64,000 nucleotides of DNA from Treponema sp. CETP13 (GCA_001885315.1 MLPZ01000011.1:1-64000); one strand, 5' to 3'; shown: positions 25,372-34,503, numbered from the stretch's first letter. The notes: generated by a model not told the origin, from the sequence alone. Numbers and translations are program-made.

Positions 25372-26628
25372 ATGAATACTTATCAATCAACAATCAAAGA
25401 TACATTAAAAAATCGTTTCCTTGGATATGTCAAAACTTGGACAACCAGTGATTTAGAAAAAGCAGACAATGGAATAATGCCATCAACGCAAACTCAAACA
25501 GAATTTGCTAAAAAATTAGCTCAAGAATTACAAGATATTGGAATTAAAGATGTCACCGTAACAAAATATTCATATGTTTGTGCTCGCATTCCTTGTTCTA
25601 TAGGAGCAGAAACCGTTCCATCAGTTGGATTTCTTGCTCACATGGACACAGCTATGGATGTTTCGGGTAAAAATGTAAAACCAAATATCGTAGAAAAATA
25701 TCAGGGGCAAAAAATAACACTCAAAGAAGGAGTAGTGTTAGATCCTAAAACTGATAAATACCTTGCAGAAGCAACTGGTGAAACATTGATTACAACAGAC
25801 GGGACAACTCTTCTAGGAGCCGATGACAAAGCTGGTATAGCTGAGATAATTACTGCAGTAGAATTTATATTAAAAAATAAACTTCCTCATGGACAAATCG
25901 AATTGCTTTTTAGTCCTGATGAAGAAACAGGGCATGGAATGGATAAAGTTCCATTAGATTGGATTGAATCAAAACAATGCTATACACTTGATGGTGGCCA
26001 TATAGGGGAATTAGAAGTTGAATGTTTTTCTGCTTGGAAAAGTGACATTTCTTTTACCGGTATTTCGATTCATACAGGCTCTGCTCGACCAAAATTAGTT
26101 AATGCAGTAACCATGTGTTCAGAATTTTTAAATTTACTTCCTAAAAACGAAGCTCCTGAAACAACTGATGGTTATCAAGGATTTTATGCTCCTCTTAATG
26201 TAAGTGGCCATATCGAAGAAGCAACCTGCACCGTTCTTTTAAGAGATTTTACAAATACAGGGATAGAAGAAAAAAAACAAACAATCGATATACTTGCACG
26301 TGCAATTGAATGTAAATACAAAGGAAGTAAAGTTACCGTAAAACACACTCAACAGTATCTAAACATGAAAGAAGAACTCGATAAAGTTCCTGCCGTTCAA
26401 GAAGCTCTCACAGCAGCAACGAAGGCAATCGGTATACAACCTACATATCTACCCATCCGTGGTGGTACAGACGGCTCACGACTTACAGAAATGGGAATTC
26501 CTACACCTAACATTTTTACCGGTGGTCACAACTATCATTCCCGTCAAGAATGGGCATCATTAGAACAAATGTGTGCAGCTTCACAAATTGTAGTAGAGCT
26601 AGTAAAAATTTGGAGCTTAGCAAATTAA
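25372..26628 (+). CDS. pepT: peptidase T (tripeptide aminopeptidase)
   Basis: A 418-residue M20 metallopeptidase. Zinc-site motifs are GFLAHMDTAMD, LLGADDKAG and FSPDEETGHG, with the C-terminal TGGHNYHSRQEWA. It removes N-terminal residues from tripeptides in the cytosol. I place the start at 25372 (MNTYQSTIKD), because the -10 box ends six bases before it and the N-terminus then aligns with family members; no Shine-Dalgarno is present. murA follows 22 bases later with its own ribosome-binding site. Confidence 0.93.
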   Translation: MNTYQSTIKDTLKNRFLGYVKTWTTSDLEKADNGIMPSTQTQTEFAKKLAQELQDIGIKDVTVTKYSYVCARIPCSIGAETVPSVGFLAHMDTAMDVSGKNVKPNIVEKYQGQKITLKEGVVLDPKTDKYLAEATGETLITTDGTTLLGADDKAGIAEIITAVEFILKNKLPHGQIELLFSPDEETGHGMDKVPLDWIESKQCYTLDGGHIGELEVECFSAWKSDISFTGISIHTGSARPKLVNAVTMCSEFLNLLPKNEAPETTDGYQGFYAPLNVSGHIEEATCTVLLRDFTNTGIEEKKQTIDILARAIECKYKGSKVTVKHTQQYLNMKEELDKVPAVQEALTAATKAIGIQPTYLPIRGGTDGSRLTEMGIPTPNIFTGGHNYHSRQEWASLEQMCAASQIVVELVKIWSLAN

Positions 26629-26650
26629 TTTTTTGAGAACGGAGATTTAA

Positions 26651-27934
26651 ATGGTCGAATATCATATTGAAGGTGGATTTCCAATAAACGGAACAGTGGA
26701 AGCAAGTGGTAACAAGAATGCTGCTCTTCCTTGTATAGCAGCGTGTTTATTAACAGAAGAACCAATAGTATTACGTCGTATACCAGAAATTCAAGATACA
26801 AAAGTAATGTTTGAAATCCTTCAAGCACTTGGTGTTAGCGTAAAATCAACTGGGGAACATGAATGGAAAATTCAAGCTAAAGCTCCTATTTCATCTGAAA
26901 TTCCTCCAGAATTATCAAAACTTATTCGTGCTTCAATTTTATTTGCAGGTCCTCTGGTTGCTAGAACAGGGAAAGCAACCTTACCTCCTCCAGGCGGAGA
27001 TGTAATTGGTCGACGTCGACTCGATACCCATTTTTTAGCACTTACAGAACTGGGTGTAAGAGTAGAGACAAACGGACAATTTAGTTTTATTGCAAATAAA
27101 CTTGTTGGGACAGAGATTTTTTTAGACGAAGCCTCTGTAACAGCAACTGAGAACGCTGTGATGGCAGCTGTTCTTGCAGAAGGAATTACTGAGATAACAA
27201 ATGCCGCTTGTGAGCCACATGTTCAAGACTTATGCAATATGTTAAATGATATGGGAGCAAATATTACAGGCATTGGCTCTAATATACTTACAATTGAAGG
27301 GAGTCCAAAACTCCATGGATGCGAATTTGAAATAGGTCCTGATTTTATGGAAATAGGATCTTATATTGGACTCGCAGCAGCATCACAAGGCAGTATAACA
27401 ATAACAAATATTCACCCTAAAGATTTACTACCTATAAAGCTTTCCTTTGGGAAACTGGGAATACATTGGAAATTCTTTCAAGACACCCTCACAGTCCCTG
27501 TAGAACAAAGTATGCAAGTAAATACGGACCTTGGAGGCATGATTCCTAAAATTGATGATGCTCCTTGGCCAGGATTCCCAGCAGATTTGACTAGTATTAT
27601 GACTGTAGTTGCAACACAAGTAAAAGGCACCGTTCTTATTCATGAAAAAATGTTCGAGAGTAGAATGTTTTTTGTAGACAAACTTATTAGCATGGGAGCT
27701 CGAATTACACTTTGTGATCCTCATAGAGCTGTTGTATCCGGACCTTGCATGTTACATGGTGACGAAGAACTATCTTCTCCTGATGTACGTGCTGGTATGG
27801 CAATAGTTATCGCAGCAATATGTGCACGCGGGAATAGCATTATACGAAACGTATACCAAGTAGAAAGAGGTTATGAAAATTTAACCACAAAATTACAATC
27901 TCTTGGGGTGCACATTAAACGTGTTGAAAATTAA
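26651..27934 (+). CDS. murA: UDP-N-acetylglucosamine 1-carboxyvinyltransferase, Asp117 variant
   Basis: A 427-residue enzyme for the first committed step of peptidoglycan synthesis. Lys22 in GNKNAALP and the Asp in WPGFPADL match catalytic residues. At the mobile loop the usual Cys (E. coli Cys115) is Asp117 in LPPPGGDVIGRRRLD. The Cys is the residue alkylated by fosfomycin; Asp variants, known from mycobacteria, chlamydiae and Borrelia, are active and resistant. GGAGAT precedes the ATG. It probably shares a transcript with pepT. Confidence 0.95.
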   Translation: MVEYHIEGGFPINGTVEASGNKNAALPCIAACLLTEEPIVLRRIPEIQDTKVMFEILQALGVSVKSTGEHEWKIQAKAPISSEIPPELSKLIRASILFAGPLVARTGKATLPPPGGDVIGRRRLDTHFLALTELGVRVETNGQFSFIANKLVGTEIFLDEASVTATENAVMAAVLAEGITEITNAACEPHVQDLCNMLNDMGANITGIGSNILTIEGSPKLHGCEFEIGPDFMEIGSYIGLAAASQGSITITNIHPKDLLPIKLSFGKLGIHWKFFQDTLTVPVEQSMQVNTDLGGMIPKIDDAPWPGFPADLTSIMTVVATQVKGTVLIHEKMFESRMFFVDKLISMGARITLCDPHRAVVSGPCMLHGDEELSSPDVRAGMAIVIAAICARGNSIIRNVYQVERGYENLTTKLQSLGVHIKRVEN

Positions 27935-27948
27935 TTTATACTAAAAGA

Positions 27949-29820
27949 TTAATCTTCATCCTCTATTTTTGTGTCCTCATAGTAATTTTCACCATGAAGC
28001 CCTAGAAATCTAAAACCTGCTAGACACACGGCTAAAACTACGATAACCACTATTAAAAAAAGAGATCCCAAACCAAGCTTATTATAAAGTAAAAAATATA
28101 ATATAGATAATCCATAAAATAAAAACTCTAATACAATTCTAGACAGTACTATTGCAATCGGGAAAATAAAGATCCAACTAAATTTAAATAATTCTCCAAA
28201 CCTTAAACGATAATTCCAACCTAAAATTGCACTTATAACAAAAAGAAATAGTATAACAAAAGGGTAACATAACCGAGACAGCATCTCAGTCCCAAAAACT
28301 GCATTTGAAAATCCATATTCCTCTGCCTTATTTGAAAAAGGAACAAGATCAAACAAAGACATCACTTTTGCACCAGCAGAAGCACTACAAGCAGAATTAA
28401 ACCTTTTTAAAGAAATAGGTAATACTAGAAATTGGCGTTCCGTTTTAGGAACCCCTTCTGCAAATTCATAAACAGGATTTGATTGTATATTAACATTATC
28501 TTGCGATACCGAATTTAATAAAATAACAGGAACAATTTCATCAGAAGAAAGCCCTTCAAAACTAATATCGCCTGAAAAAGAAGCAATTGAAGCTCCTTTT
28601 AATTTTGCAAAAGGAACACGACATTTCATCTCCATCTTATTTTCTTTTGAATATGAAATAATATTAAGTCCACGTAAGTATTGAATTACATCACCAGTAT
28701 TCTTAACTACAGAAATTCCTCTAATATAAAGAAGCCATTTGCCCCCATCAGCACGTGGAATTGTAAAATATACATTGCGTGCAACTTCAAAATGCTTTAC
28801 AAAAGCTGTTTCTTCAAAAAAGAAATATTGTTCTTTAAGCATTTTTTTTGCAATCTCACCATATTTTTTTACATCAGGATCTACAGGATACTTTTTTTGC
28901 AAATTATGAAACGTATAATATGCTTTAAGGACATCATGATTAATAATAGCATCATATCCTATTCGTTTTTGTGCAAAAAGAGACTCACTTTCGGGATCTA
29001 AGTTTGATGAACTTTCGGCCAACATATTCCATGCTTTTGATGCTAGTTGTAACATTTCAGGTCTATTTGGATTTCCCTGATCAGAAATAGATGCTGCTAA
29101 AGTTGCATTATAATGAGCTCCAAAATAATCTTTATTTTCATACGCTGCACGGGCTGCATTTAACAAATCTATCGCAGTTTTACCAGTAGGAATAATTGAT
29201 TCATACTTATGAGATAATTTATCCAATTCTCTAGATTCATTATATTCCTGTTGGGCTAACATGTTAGTAAATTGAAGGTTGTTTATTTCAAGTTTTTCCC
29301 CAAAATCTTTAGCTATCTGACTATGCTCTTTATCATTTCCTGCTATAGTCAGTGCTGTATTATTATAAAAATACGCATCTGAAAATTGTTGTCGATCAAG
29401 ACAGTTTTGAGCCATATTTTGATACCAATCAAAATCAGTTGCTAAATTTTTCAACTGATTTTGATTGGTAGACACAAACGGAACAACAATTTCTGCTATA
29501 CTAAAACAAATAATAGCCCCTACTAAGGAAATTCGTAATACTCCCTTAAAATTTTTCATTAAAACAGGTGAAAAACGAAGAACATTCTTTGTATCAAACG
29601 AAGCGAAAGCTCTTGAAAAACCAAGTACAACACCAGAAAGTAAAATTGACGGAAACCACTCTAATGCAAGTGATAGCCCCGAAAGCATTCGATAAATAGG
29701 TTTTGAACTTTCAAACACATATGGAATTTTGCAAGTAAAAATGCCAATTAAAAAAGTTATAAGAAAAAATAGTATAGTATGCACTAATGCAATAAAAGAG
29801 ACTTTTGAAGTTGTTTTCAT
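27949..29820 (-). CDS. membrane protein with LptG/LptF-like topology and helical periplasmic insert
   Basis: The 623-residue protein has three membrane segments at the N-terminus (about 8-30, 50-70, 92-115), a soluble region of about 390 residues and three more at the C-terminus (about 510-535, 548-575, 585-610). The third helix ends in EIVVPFVSTNQNQLK, like the EYLVPxAN sequence of LptF/LptG permeases. The soluble part holds TPR-like helices (ALTIAGNDKEH..., NAARAAYENKDYFGAHYNATLAA) before a beta-rich stretch. The function is not recognised with certainty; a divergent lipid-export permease is inference. The ATG overlaps the upstream gene by four bases. Confidence 0.7.
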   Translation of the reverse strand: MKTTSKVSFIALVHTILFFLITFLIGIFTCKIPYVFESSKPIYRMLSGLSLALEWFPSILLSGVVLGFSRAFASFDTKNVLRFSPVLMKNFKGVLRISLVGAIICFSIAEIVVPFVSTNQNQLKNLATDFDWYQNMAQNCLDRQQFSDAYFYNNTALTIAGNDKEHSQIAKDFGEKLEINNLQFTNMLAQQEYNESRELDKLSHKYESIIPTGKTAIDLLNAARAAYENKDYFGAHYNATLAASISDQGNPNRPEMLQLASKAWNMLAESSSNLDPESESLFAQKRIGYDAIINHDVLKAYYTFHNLQKKYPVDPDVKKYGEIAKKMLKEQYFFFEETAFVKHFEVARNVYFTIPRADGGKWLLYIRGISVVKNTGDVIQYLRGLNIISYSKENKMEMKCRVPFAKLKGASIASFSGDISFEGLSSDEIVPVILLNSVSQDNVNIQSNPVYEFAEGVPKTERQFLVLPISLKRFNSACSASAGAKVMSLFDLVPFSNKAEEYGFSNAVFGTEMLSRLCYPFVILFLFVISAILGWNYRLRFGELFKFSWIFIFPIAIVLSRIVLEFLFYGLSILYFLLYNKLGLGSLFLIVVIVVLAVCLAGFRFLGLHGENYYEDTKIEDED

Positions 29821-30758
29821 TCTTCAACTCCCAATTTCGCAATTTTATATCTCTTTACGCTACTAATTATACCAATTAAAATTGCTAAAACAATATAAAT
29901 AAATGGATTAATAAAAGGTTTAAATGAATCTGGTAACGACATATAATTGAAAAAACTAAGAATAAAAGAATGAATTTTTGTATCTGTATACATTTGAACT
30001 TGTAATGCAAAAAAGAAAGCGTAAAAGCCACAAACAACAATAAAATCAACCATACGCCACCTTGAAGTACCAACAATCATCCATAATGAAAACAAACAAA
30101 GCCCTAAACTTGCAAAAGAAACCCATGCAATTTTACCTGAAAAAACAGCATTTCGCGCTAAAAAATAAAAAGAAACACACACTGAAATAAATTTTTGAAT
30201 ATAGAAGGGATACCCGACTGTTTTTTCTACTAAAGGATCTGCAAACATTTTTCTAGGAATAACCTCATCAGGATTTTCCACAAGTTCCTTACCATTAAAA
30301 GCATTTTTATAAATAGATAAAGTTCTGTAAGTTCCATCTTCATTTGCTTGTAAGTAATACTTTGGAATATCATCTTTCATTCGAAATATGTTAGTAGATA
30401 ATTGAATAGACGAAATATCACTTGAATTTAATAGTATATGAGGAGTTTTTGCTAAAGATATTGGTAAAATAATTAACCAGGAAAGCAAGAAAAAAAATAA
30501 AGCTATAAAAAAACTAAGAACAGACGTATCGTTAGCTTTTATAGCCGACAACAACAGAAATAGTAAAGCCAAAATACATGCAAAAGGTAAAACAAGTAAA
30601 CAACCATTTTTGAAATAATATAACGAAAACACAGAAATTGTTTTCCCAGCTACCGTTTCCATACAAGTTTTAATAAGCATATATCCAAATGCTATTGCAA
30701 TAGTACTTATAAAAAGCGAAACAAAATATACTGCTATTAAATGGATGGCTTTTTTCAT
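29817..30758 (-). CDS. membrane protein, possible partner with LptF-like topology
   Basis: The 313-residue protein again shows three N-terminal membrane segments (about 8-30, 50-70, 80-103), a soluble loop of about 80 residues and three C-terminal segments (about 180-200, 210-265, 285-303). It has the same plan as the 623-residue partner but lacks the helical insert. No enzyme motif is visible. TTGTTT-N17-TACTCT lies six bases before the ATG and there is no Shine-Dalgarno sequence, so the pair is likely expressed from a leaderless mRNA. It may form a heterodimer with the next gene product. Confidence 0.7.
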   Translation of the reverse strand: MKKAIHLIAVYFVSLFISTIAIAFGYMLIKTCMETVAGKTISVFSLYYFKNGCLLVLPFACILALLFLLLSAIKANDTSVLSFFIALFFFLLSWLIILPISLAKTPHILLNSSDISSIQLSTNIFRMKDDIPKYYLQANEDGTYRTLSIYKNAFNGKELVENPDEVIPRKMFADPLVEKTVGYPFYIQKFISVCVSFYFLARNAVFSGKIAWVSFASLGLCLFSLWMIVGTSRWRMVDFIVVCGFYAFFFALQVQMYTDTKIHSFILSFFNYMSLPDSFKPFINPFIYIVLAILIGIISSVKRYKIAKLGVEE

Positions 30759-30764
30759 ACTAAA

Positions 30765-30793
30765 AGAGTATCACGAAAATTGAACAAAAACAA
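30765..30793 (-). promoter_or_regulatory. leaderless-type promoter of the membrane protein pair
   Basis: On the minus strand TTGTTT (30793-30788), 17 bases, extended -10 TGA-TACTCT (hexamer 30770-30765), six bases, ATG at 30758. Confidence 0.6.
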
Positions 30794-31064
30794 CTATAGA
30801 AAATATAAAACCAAATTAACATATTATCCACAAGTTTTGCACCACTTATAAAATACAAAATAGAGATTTATTAAAAAATAGATAGATATGTTACAAGTTT
30901 TCCCTTATGCCAAAAATATAATACAAACCTATAATTACTTACTATACATATAATTATAATTTTTTATTTTTTTACCCAAATACCCCTTGACAGCAGTAAC
31001 TGCTTTCTACTTAAGTATTTGTATTTTTTTTGATTTCTCCCCAAAGTTCTGCACAAGTTATCAA
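30794..31064. other. AT-rich intergenic region with DnaA-box-like sites
   Basis: No credible gene is visible. It contains a consensus DnaA box TTATCCACA (30824-30832) and a near match TTATCAACA (31058-31066), plus a TTGACA at about 30988. The ORFs that can be drawn here run into the terminator and gene on the other strand. Its function, if any, is not clear. Confidence 0.5.
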
Positions 31065-31115
31065 CAAAAAAAAAGAGGTTGTGCAACCTCACATAAAATG
31101 CAAGAACAACCTCTT
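31065..31115 (-). terminator. rho-independent terminator of the STAS gene
   Basis: The minus strand has a 10-bp stem AAGAGGTTGT/ACAACCTCTT (31115-31106 with 31082-31073) followed by a T run. A shorter alternative stem can form inside the 3' arm and loop. Confidence 0.85.
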
Positions 31116-31135
31116 TCTCTTAGTATGATTTTACA

Positions 31136-31690
31136 TTACCCAAGGAAAACCTTTCCTTGTTCATTAATAGCCAAAATCGTTTTACATTCAGAACAACGAA
31201 AACGACCAGCTTTTGGCGCTTTGAGTCGTTTTGAACACACCGGACAAGAAAAAATCTTAGGGAAAACACTAGTATGAGTTGTAACAGATTCTTTTTTAAA
31301 GAATCCAATAGCTTCTTTTGTAGAATCCTTAATATTAAAAAACTGTGAAAAACCTAACAGTTGAAATACTTCATATACTTTAGGTTGTATTTCTAGTAAA
31401 ACAACATCTCCACCCTTTGGTTTTACCATTTTTAAAAAAGCAGTAAAAGAACCTATACCGGTAGAAGAAACATATGTTAATGCAGAACAATTAAATATTA
31501 AATTTTTATATCCAGCATCAACAGCTTTCGTAACCTTTTTCTGAAAAAAGCTTGAATTATATGTGTCAATGTATCCAGTAAGATATAAAACAATACAATG
31601 TTCTACATCTTCTACACTCTCTAGATTTATTTTTAAACTGTCATCTTTATCTTCTGCAAATCCAGGAATTAAATTATTATTAATACTCAT
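31136..31690 (-). CDS. STAS domain protein with C-terminal zinc ribbon
   Basis: The 184-residue protein has a STAS (anti-sigma-factor antagonist) domain at about residues 10-125, with CSALTYVSSTGIGSF carrying the usual phosphorylatable serine pattern. The C-terminal zinc ribbon has CPVC and CSEC pairs. Such proteins take part in partner-switching signalling; the cognate kinase is not nearby. GGAG four bases upstream supports the ATG at 31690. The zinc ribbon is an unusual addition that could bind nucleic acid or protein. Confidence 0.82.
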   Translation of the reverse strand: MSINNNLIPGFAEDKDDSLKINLESVEDVEHCIVLYLTGYIDTYNSSFFQKKVTKAVDAGYKNLIFNCSALTYVSSTGIGSFTAFLKMVKPKGGDVVLLEIQPKVYEVFQLLGFSQFFNIKDSTKEAIGFFKKESVTTHTSVFPKIFSCPVCSKRLKAPKAGRFRCSECKTILAINEQGKVFLG

Positions 31691-31857
31691 ATTACTCCAC
31701 CTACGACAACCGTTTCTCAACTTTTTTATATAAAAGTCACATTTTATTTTATACTAAAAGCATAAGCACTGTCAAACAAGTAAATTCTTTTTCTGAATAA
31801 TACTCTTTATATAGTCTAACACACTTTTAACATTTATCATCTATTTTATATACAATT

Positions 31858-31886
31858 TTGACATTTAATTTAAAAAAAGTTATATT
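31858..31886 (+). promoter_or_regulatory. leaderless-type promoter of the SpoU methyltransferase gene
   Basis: Consensus TTGACA (31858-31863), exactly 17 bases, TATATT (31881-31886), six bases, ATG at 31893. This is the clearest example of the class in the window. Confidence 0.82.
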
Positions 31887-31892
31887 GCAAGA

Positions 31893-32630
31893 ATGAATTT
31901 GTCTCAAATTGTTATTGTTCTTTGCCATCCTGACTCAAGCCAAAACATTGGATCCATTTGTCGAGCAATGCTTAATATGGGAATTACCCAGCTTCGTATT
32001 ATCGGAGATAAAACAGACTACGATTCTAAAGAGATTCGTAAACTTTCTATTCACGCTTACCAACTCTGGTTAGAAGCAAAATTTTTCCCTTCACTACAAA
32101 AAGCAACTAATGATTGTGTTTTAACAGCAGGAACAACACGACGAAAAGGGAAAAACAGGAAACCTTGGTTTCTGTATCCAGAAGAATTTTCAGAAAAAAT
32201 AAATACTATTTCCCAGGGAAACATTGCTATTATTTTTGGAAACGAAAGAACAGGTCTCACCGACGAAGAATTAGATCTTTGTACTTTAGGAGTTACTATC
32301 CCTTCAAGTCCTGAATTTAGCTCACTAAATTTATCCCATGCTGTCCAAATAATTACCTATTCCATTTTTACAAAAGCGACTCGCCAATCCCCAGGATATA
32401 AGCCTGTTACGTTAGAAAGAACAAATAAAGCTGTCCAAACTATAAACAATAATCTTGAAGAAATAAATTTCTTCAAATTATCAGGACAACAAAAAATGCA
32501 GCGCTATTGGACATCTATTATATCTCGGGCTTCATTATCAGAAAGTGAACTATCCTACTTAGAACAAATATTTACTAAAATTGCTGGTAAATACAAAAAA
32601 AAATTACACAAAACTAAAATCAGTAGATAA
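31893..32630 (+). CDS. SpoU/TrmH-family RNA 2'-O-methyltransferase (TrmJ-like)
   Basis: A 245-residue SPOUT enzyme. The three knot motifs are visible: NIGSICRAM, IIFGNERTGLTDEEL and IPSSPEFSSLNLSHAVQI. The closest match I recognise is TrmJ, which methylates the ribose at tRNA position 32, but an rRNA target cannot be excluded. The gene has no Shine-Dalgarno; its mRNA should start at the ATG. The 3' end overlaps the convergent activator gene by 27 bases. Confidence 0.85.
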   Translation: MNLSQIVIVLCHPDSSQNIGSICRAMLNMGITQLRIIGDKTDYDSKEIRKLSIHAYQLWLEAKFFPSLQKATNDCVLTAGTTRRKGKNRKPWFLYPEEFSEKINTISQGNIAIIFGNERTGLTDEELDLCTLGVTIPSSPEFSSLNLSHAVQIITYSIFTKATRQSPGYKPVTLERTNKAVQTINNNLEEINFFKLSGQQKMQRYWTSIISRASLSESELSYLEQIFTKIAGKYKKKLHKTKISR

Positions 32631-33731
32631 AATACACTTTTCTTCACTTTTTAAACTAGCACAATGCAATATTTTTTTTAGCTCTCTGACATTTCCTTTC
32701 CAATTATAATCCATAAGTTTTTTCATTGCCTCTACAGAAAAAGTTTTTTTAATACCTAATATTTTAGATAAATTAATTATTAACAAGGGTATATCTTCTT
32801 TATGTTCTCTTAATGGAGGAATCTCTATTACATATCCCGCAATACGATATAAAAAATCTTGTCGCATAATATCTGTATTATGAAGTTCTTCTTTTGTTAA
32901 ATTTGTTGCACTGATTAAACGAACATTGGTTCTTCTTTCCCTAGTTTCTCCTACTCGGCTAAATTTCCCTTCTTCCAAAACACGTAACATTTTAGCTTGC
33001 ATTTCAAGCGGAATAGTCCCTATTTCATCTAAGAACAATGTTCCACCGTTTACTTTTTCAAACAAACCTGGTTTTTCTATAGCTCCAGTAAAAGCCCCAT
33101 AAGAGGAACCAAATAATTCTGATTCACATAAACTTGGAGCAAATCTAGCCATATTTGCTTGAATAAAGGTTGTGTTATTTTGAACAGAAATTTTTTGTAA
33201 AATTTGTGCACAGAGTGTTTTTCCACTACCAGTTTCACCTAATAAAAGCACTGGAGCATTAGATTTTCGGAGACGAAACAACTGTTGTTTTATTTCGACA
33301 ATCTTTTTAGACATTCCAACAAATGCTTGAAATTCCGGTGGTAACAAAACATCAGGTTGACTTTTAAACTGAATATTCGATTTTATACCTTGTGTTAATT
33401 TATTATGTATTGAATTTGCGGATTCCGAAAAATATATAACACCTGCAAATCCCCAACACATACATATTTTTTCTATCTTTTCGGATTTTTTCGGGCAACA
33501 TAAAAAAATTAATGGTTCGTTAAAGTGTCGTTTTAATACTTCAAGAGAAAAAGCAAATTTCTTTTTTGCATAATTTTCTATGTCTAATATTAAAAAATCA
33601 ACCCTTCTATATTTATTTTTTCTAACTTGAATCCAATCTGCACAAGAGTAAACTTGATATCCTACAGTTCGGATTTTTTTGCACATCATAGCTAGTTTTG
33701 AACTTTCGGAAATTATAACAATATTTTTCAT
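32604..33731 (-). CDS. sigma-54-dependent activator lacking a DNA-binding domain
   Basis: A 375-residue protein. An N-terminal receiver-like domain (1-115) keeps an Asp at 50 (FLILDIE) but lacks the acidic pair and conserved Lys. The AAA+ domain has Walker A GETGSGKT (165-172), the sigma-54 contact loop GAFTGA (212-217), Walker B GGTLFLDE and a GNVREL sensor II region. The protein ends about 25 residues later with no Fis-type helix-turn-helix. It may activate RpoN holoenzyme from solution, as FlgR of Helicobacter does. GAGGAT precedes the ATG. Last gene of ctpA-rsmE-wecG/tagA-activator. Confidence 0.88.
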   Translation of the reverse strand: MKNIVIISESSKLAMMCKKIRTVGYQVYSCADWIQVRKNKYRRVDFLILDIENYAKKKFAFSLEVLKRHFNEPLIFLCCPKKSEKIEKICMCWGFAGVIYFSESANSIHNKLTQGIKSNIQFKSQPDVLLPPEFQAFVGMSKKIVEIKQQLFRLRKSNAPVLLLGETGSGKTLCAQILQKISVQNNTTFIQANMARFAPSLCESELFGSSYGAFTGAIEKPGLFEKVNGGTLFLDEIGTIPLEMQAKMLRVLEEGKFSRVGETRERRTNVRLISATNLTKEELHNTDIMRQDFLYRIAGYVIEIPPLREHKEDIPLLIINLSKILGIKKTFSVEAMKKLMDYNWKGNVRELKKILHCASLKSEEKCILSTDFSFV

Positions 33732-33762
33732 AAAATCCTCTATCCTAAAAATATGTTAGTCA

Positions 33763-34503
33763 CTAATGTCTTCTAAAGATTTTATATACTATTAACATTA
33801 ATAAATATGAAATATACGGAAATACAAGAAATACCCTTAACGGATTATGAAGTATTTCTACCCATTTTTCATTTCCTCGATCAAATGTTTTTTTTGAAAC
33901 TTTTTGACTACGTTTAGAAAAAATATCTAAAGATTTTTTATAATATACAAAAATACTTGAGCCAAAATTATTGCGTCTCTCATATGCCCATTTTATACCG
34001 CCGTGTATTCCATCACCTAAAAGCACCATAGAGGGATTTGCTTTAAAAATAGCAGAAAGAATATCTTTTTCAACAGCCTTTGGATAGTAACCAACATATC
34101 GGCCTACAATATGAAGCCCCGGAAAAGTAGCATGCAAATTTCTTTCGGCTTCCATAAGGCTTCCCTTATGGCCTCCTAACAAATATAAGGATCGATACCT
34201 AGTTTCTAGACTAGTGAATAGAGAGACTACAGTTGAAAACGGGTTATAACGTACCGGTTCAGTTTTTTTTAAAAAACGAGCTCCAAATAAAATACTCTTA
34301 GAAATGGGCAAAACAAGAGATGCACTTTCTAAACATTTTAAATATTCTGGATTACGTCGAGCTTTTAATAAATCCCAAATAGATAAAAATACTATTTGTT
34401 TAGTCCCAGGCTCATTAAGTAACGAGAACAATTTTTTTTCAACACATTCAGGTTTAATGACATCAACAGGAACTTTTAAAACATTAATTCTTTCTATTTC
34501 CAT
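33763..34503 (-). CDS. WecG/TagA/CpsF family glycosyltransferase (GT26)
   Basis: The 246-residue protein matches the GT26 family: VDVIKPE near the N-terminus, a central LYLLGGHKGSLMEAERNL, HIVGRYVGYYP and a VLLGDGIHGGIKWAYERR segment. The family transfers ManNAc or ManNAcA to lipid-linked GlcNAc in surface-polymer synthesis at the inner membrane. The C-terminus has a hydrophobic stretch (FLVFPYISYLLMLIVY). The ATG overlaps the end of rsmE by ten bases. The acceptor polymer in this organism is unknown. Confidence 0.85.
   Translation of the reverse strand: MEIERINVLKVPVDVIKPECVEKKLFSLLNEPGTKQIVFLSIWDLLKARRNPEYLKCLESASLVLPISKSILFGARFLKKTEPVRYNPFSTVVSLFTSLETRYRSLYLLGGHKGSLMEAERNLHATFPGLHIVGRYVGYYPKAVEKDILSAIFKANPSMVLLGDGIHGGIKWAYERRNNFGSSIFVYYKKSLDIFSKRSQKVSKKTFDRGNEKWVEILHNPLRVFLVFPYISYLLMLIVYKIFRRH

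Noticed and set aside
30794-31066. Replication origin
   Set aside because: Only one perfect and one imperfect DnaA box, no dnaA, dnaN or gyrB nearby and no repeat array of the kind expected.
30987-31277. 96-codon open frame (plus strand) before the STAS gene
   Set aside because: It crosses the STAS terminator and overlaps its coding sequence in antisense.
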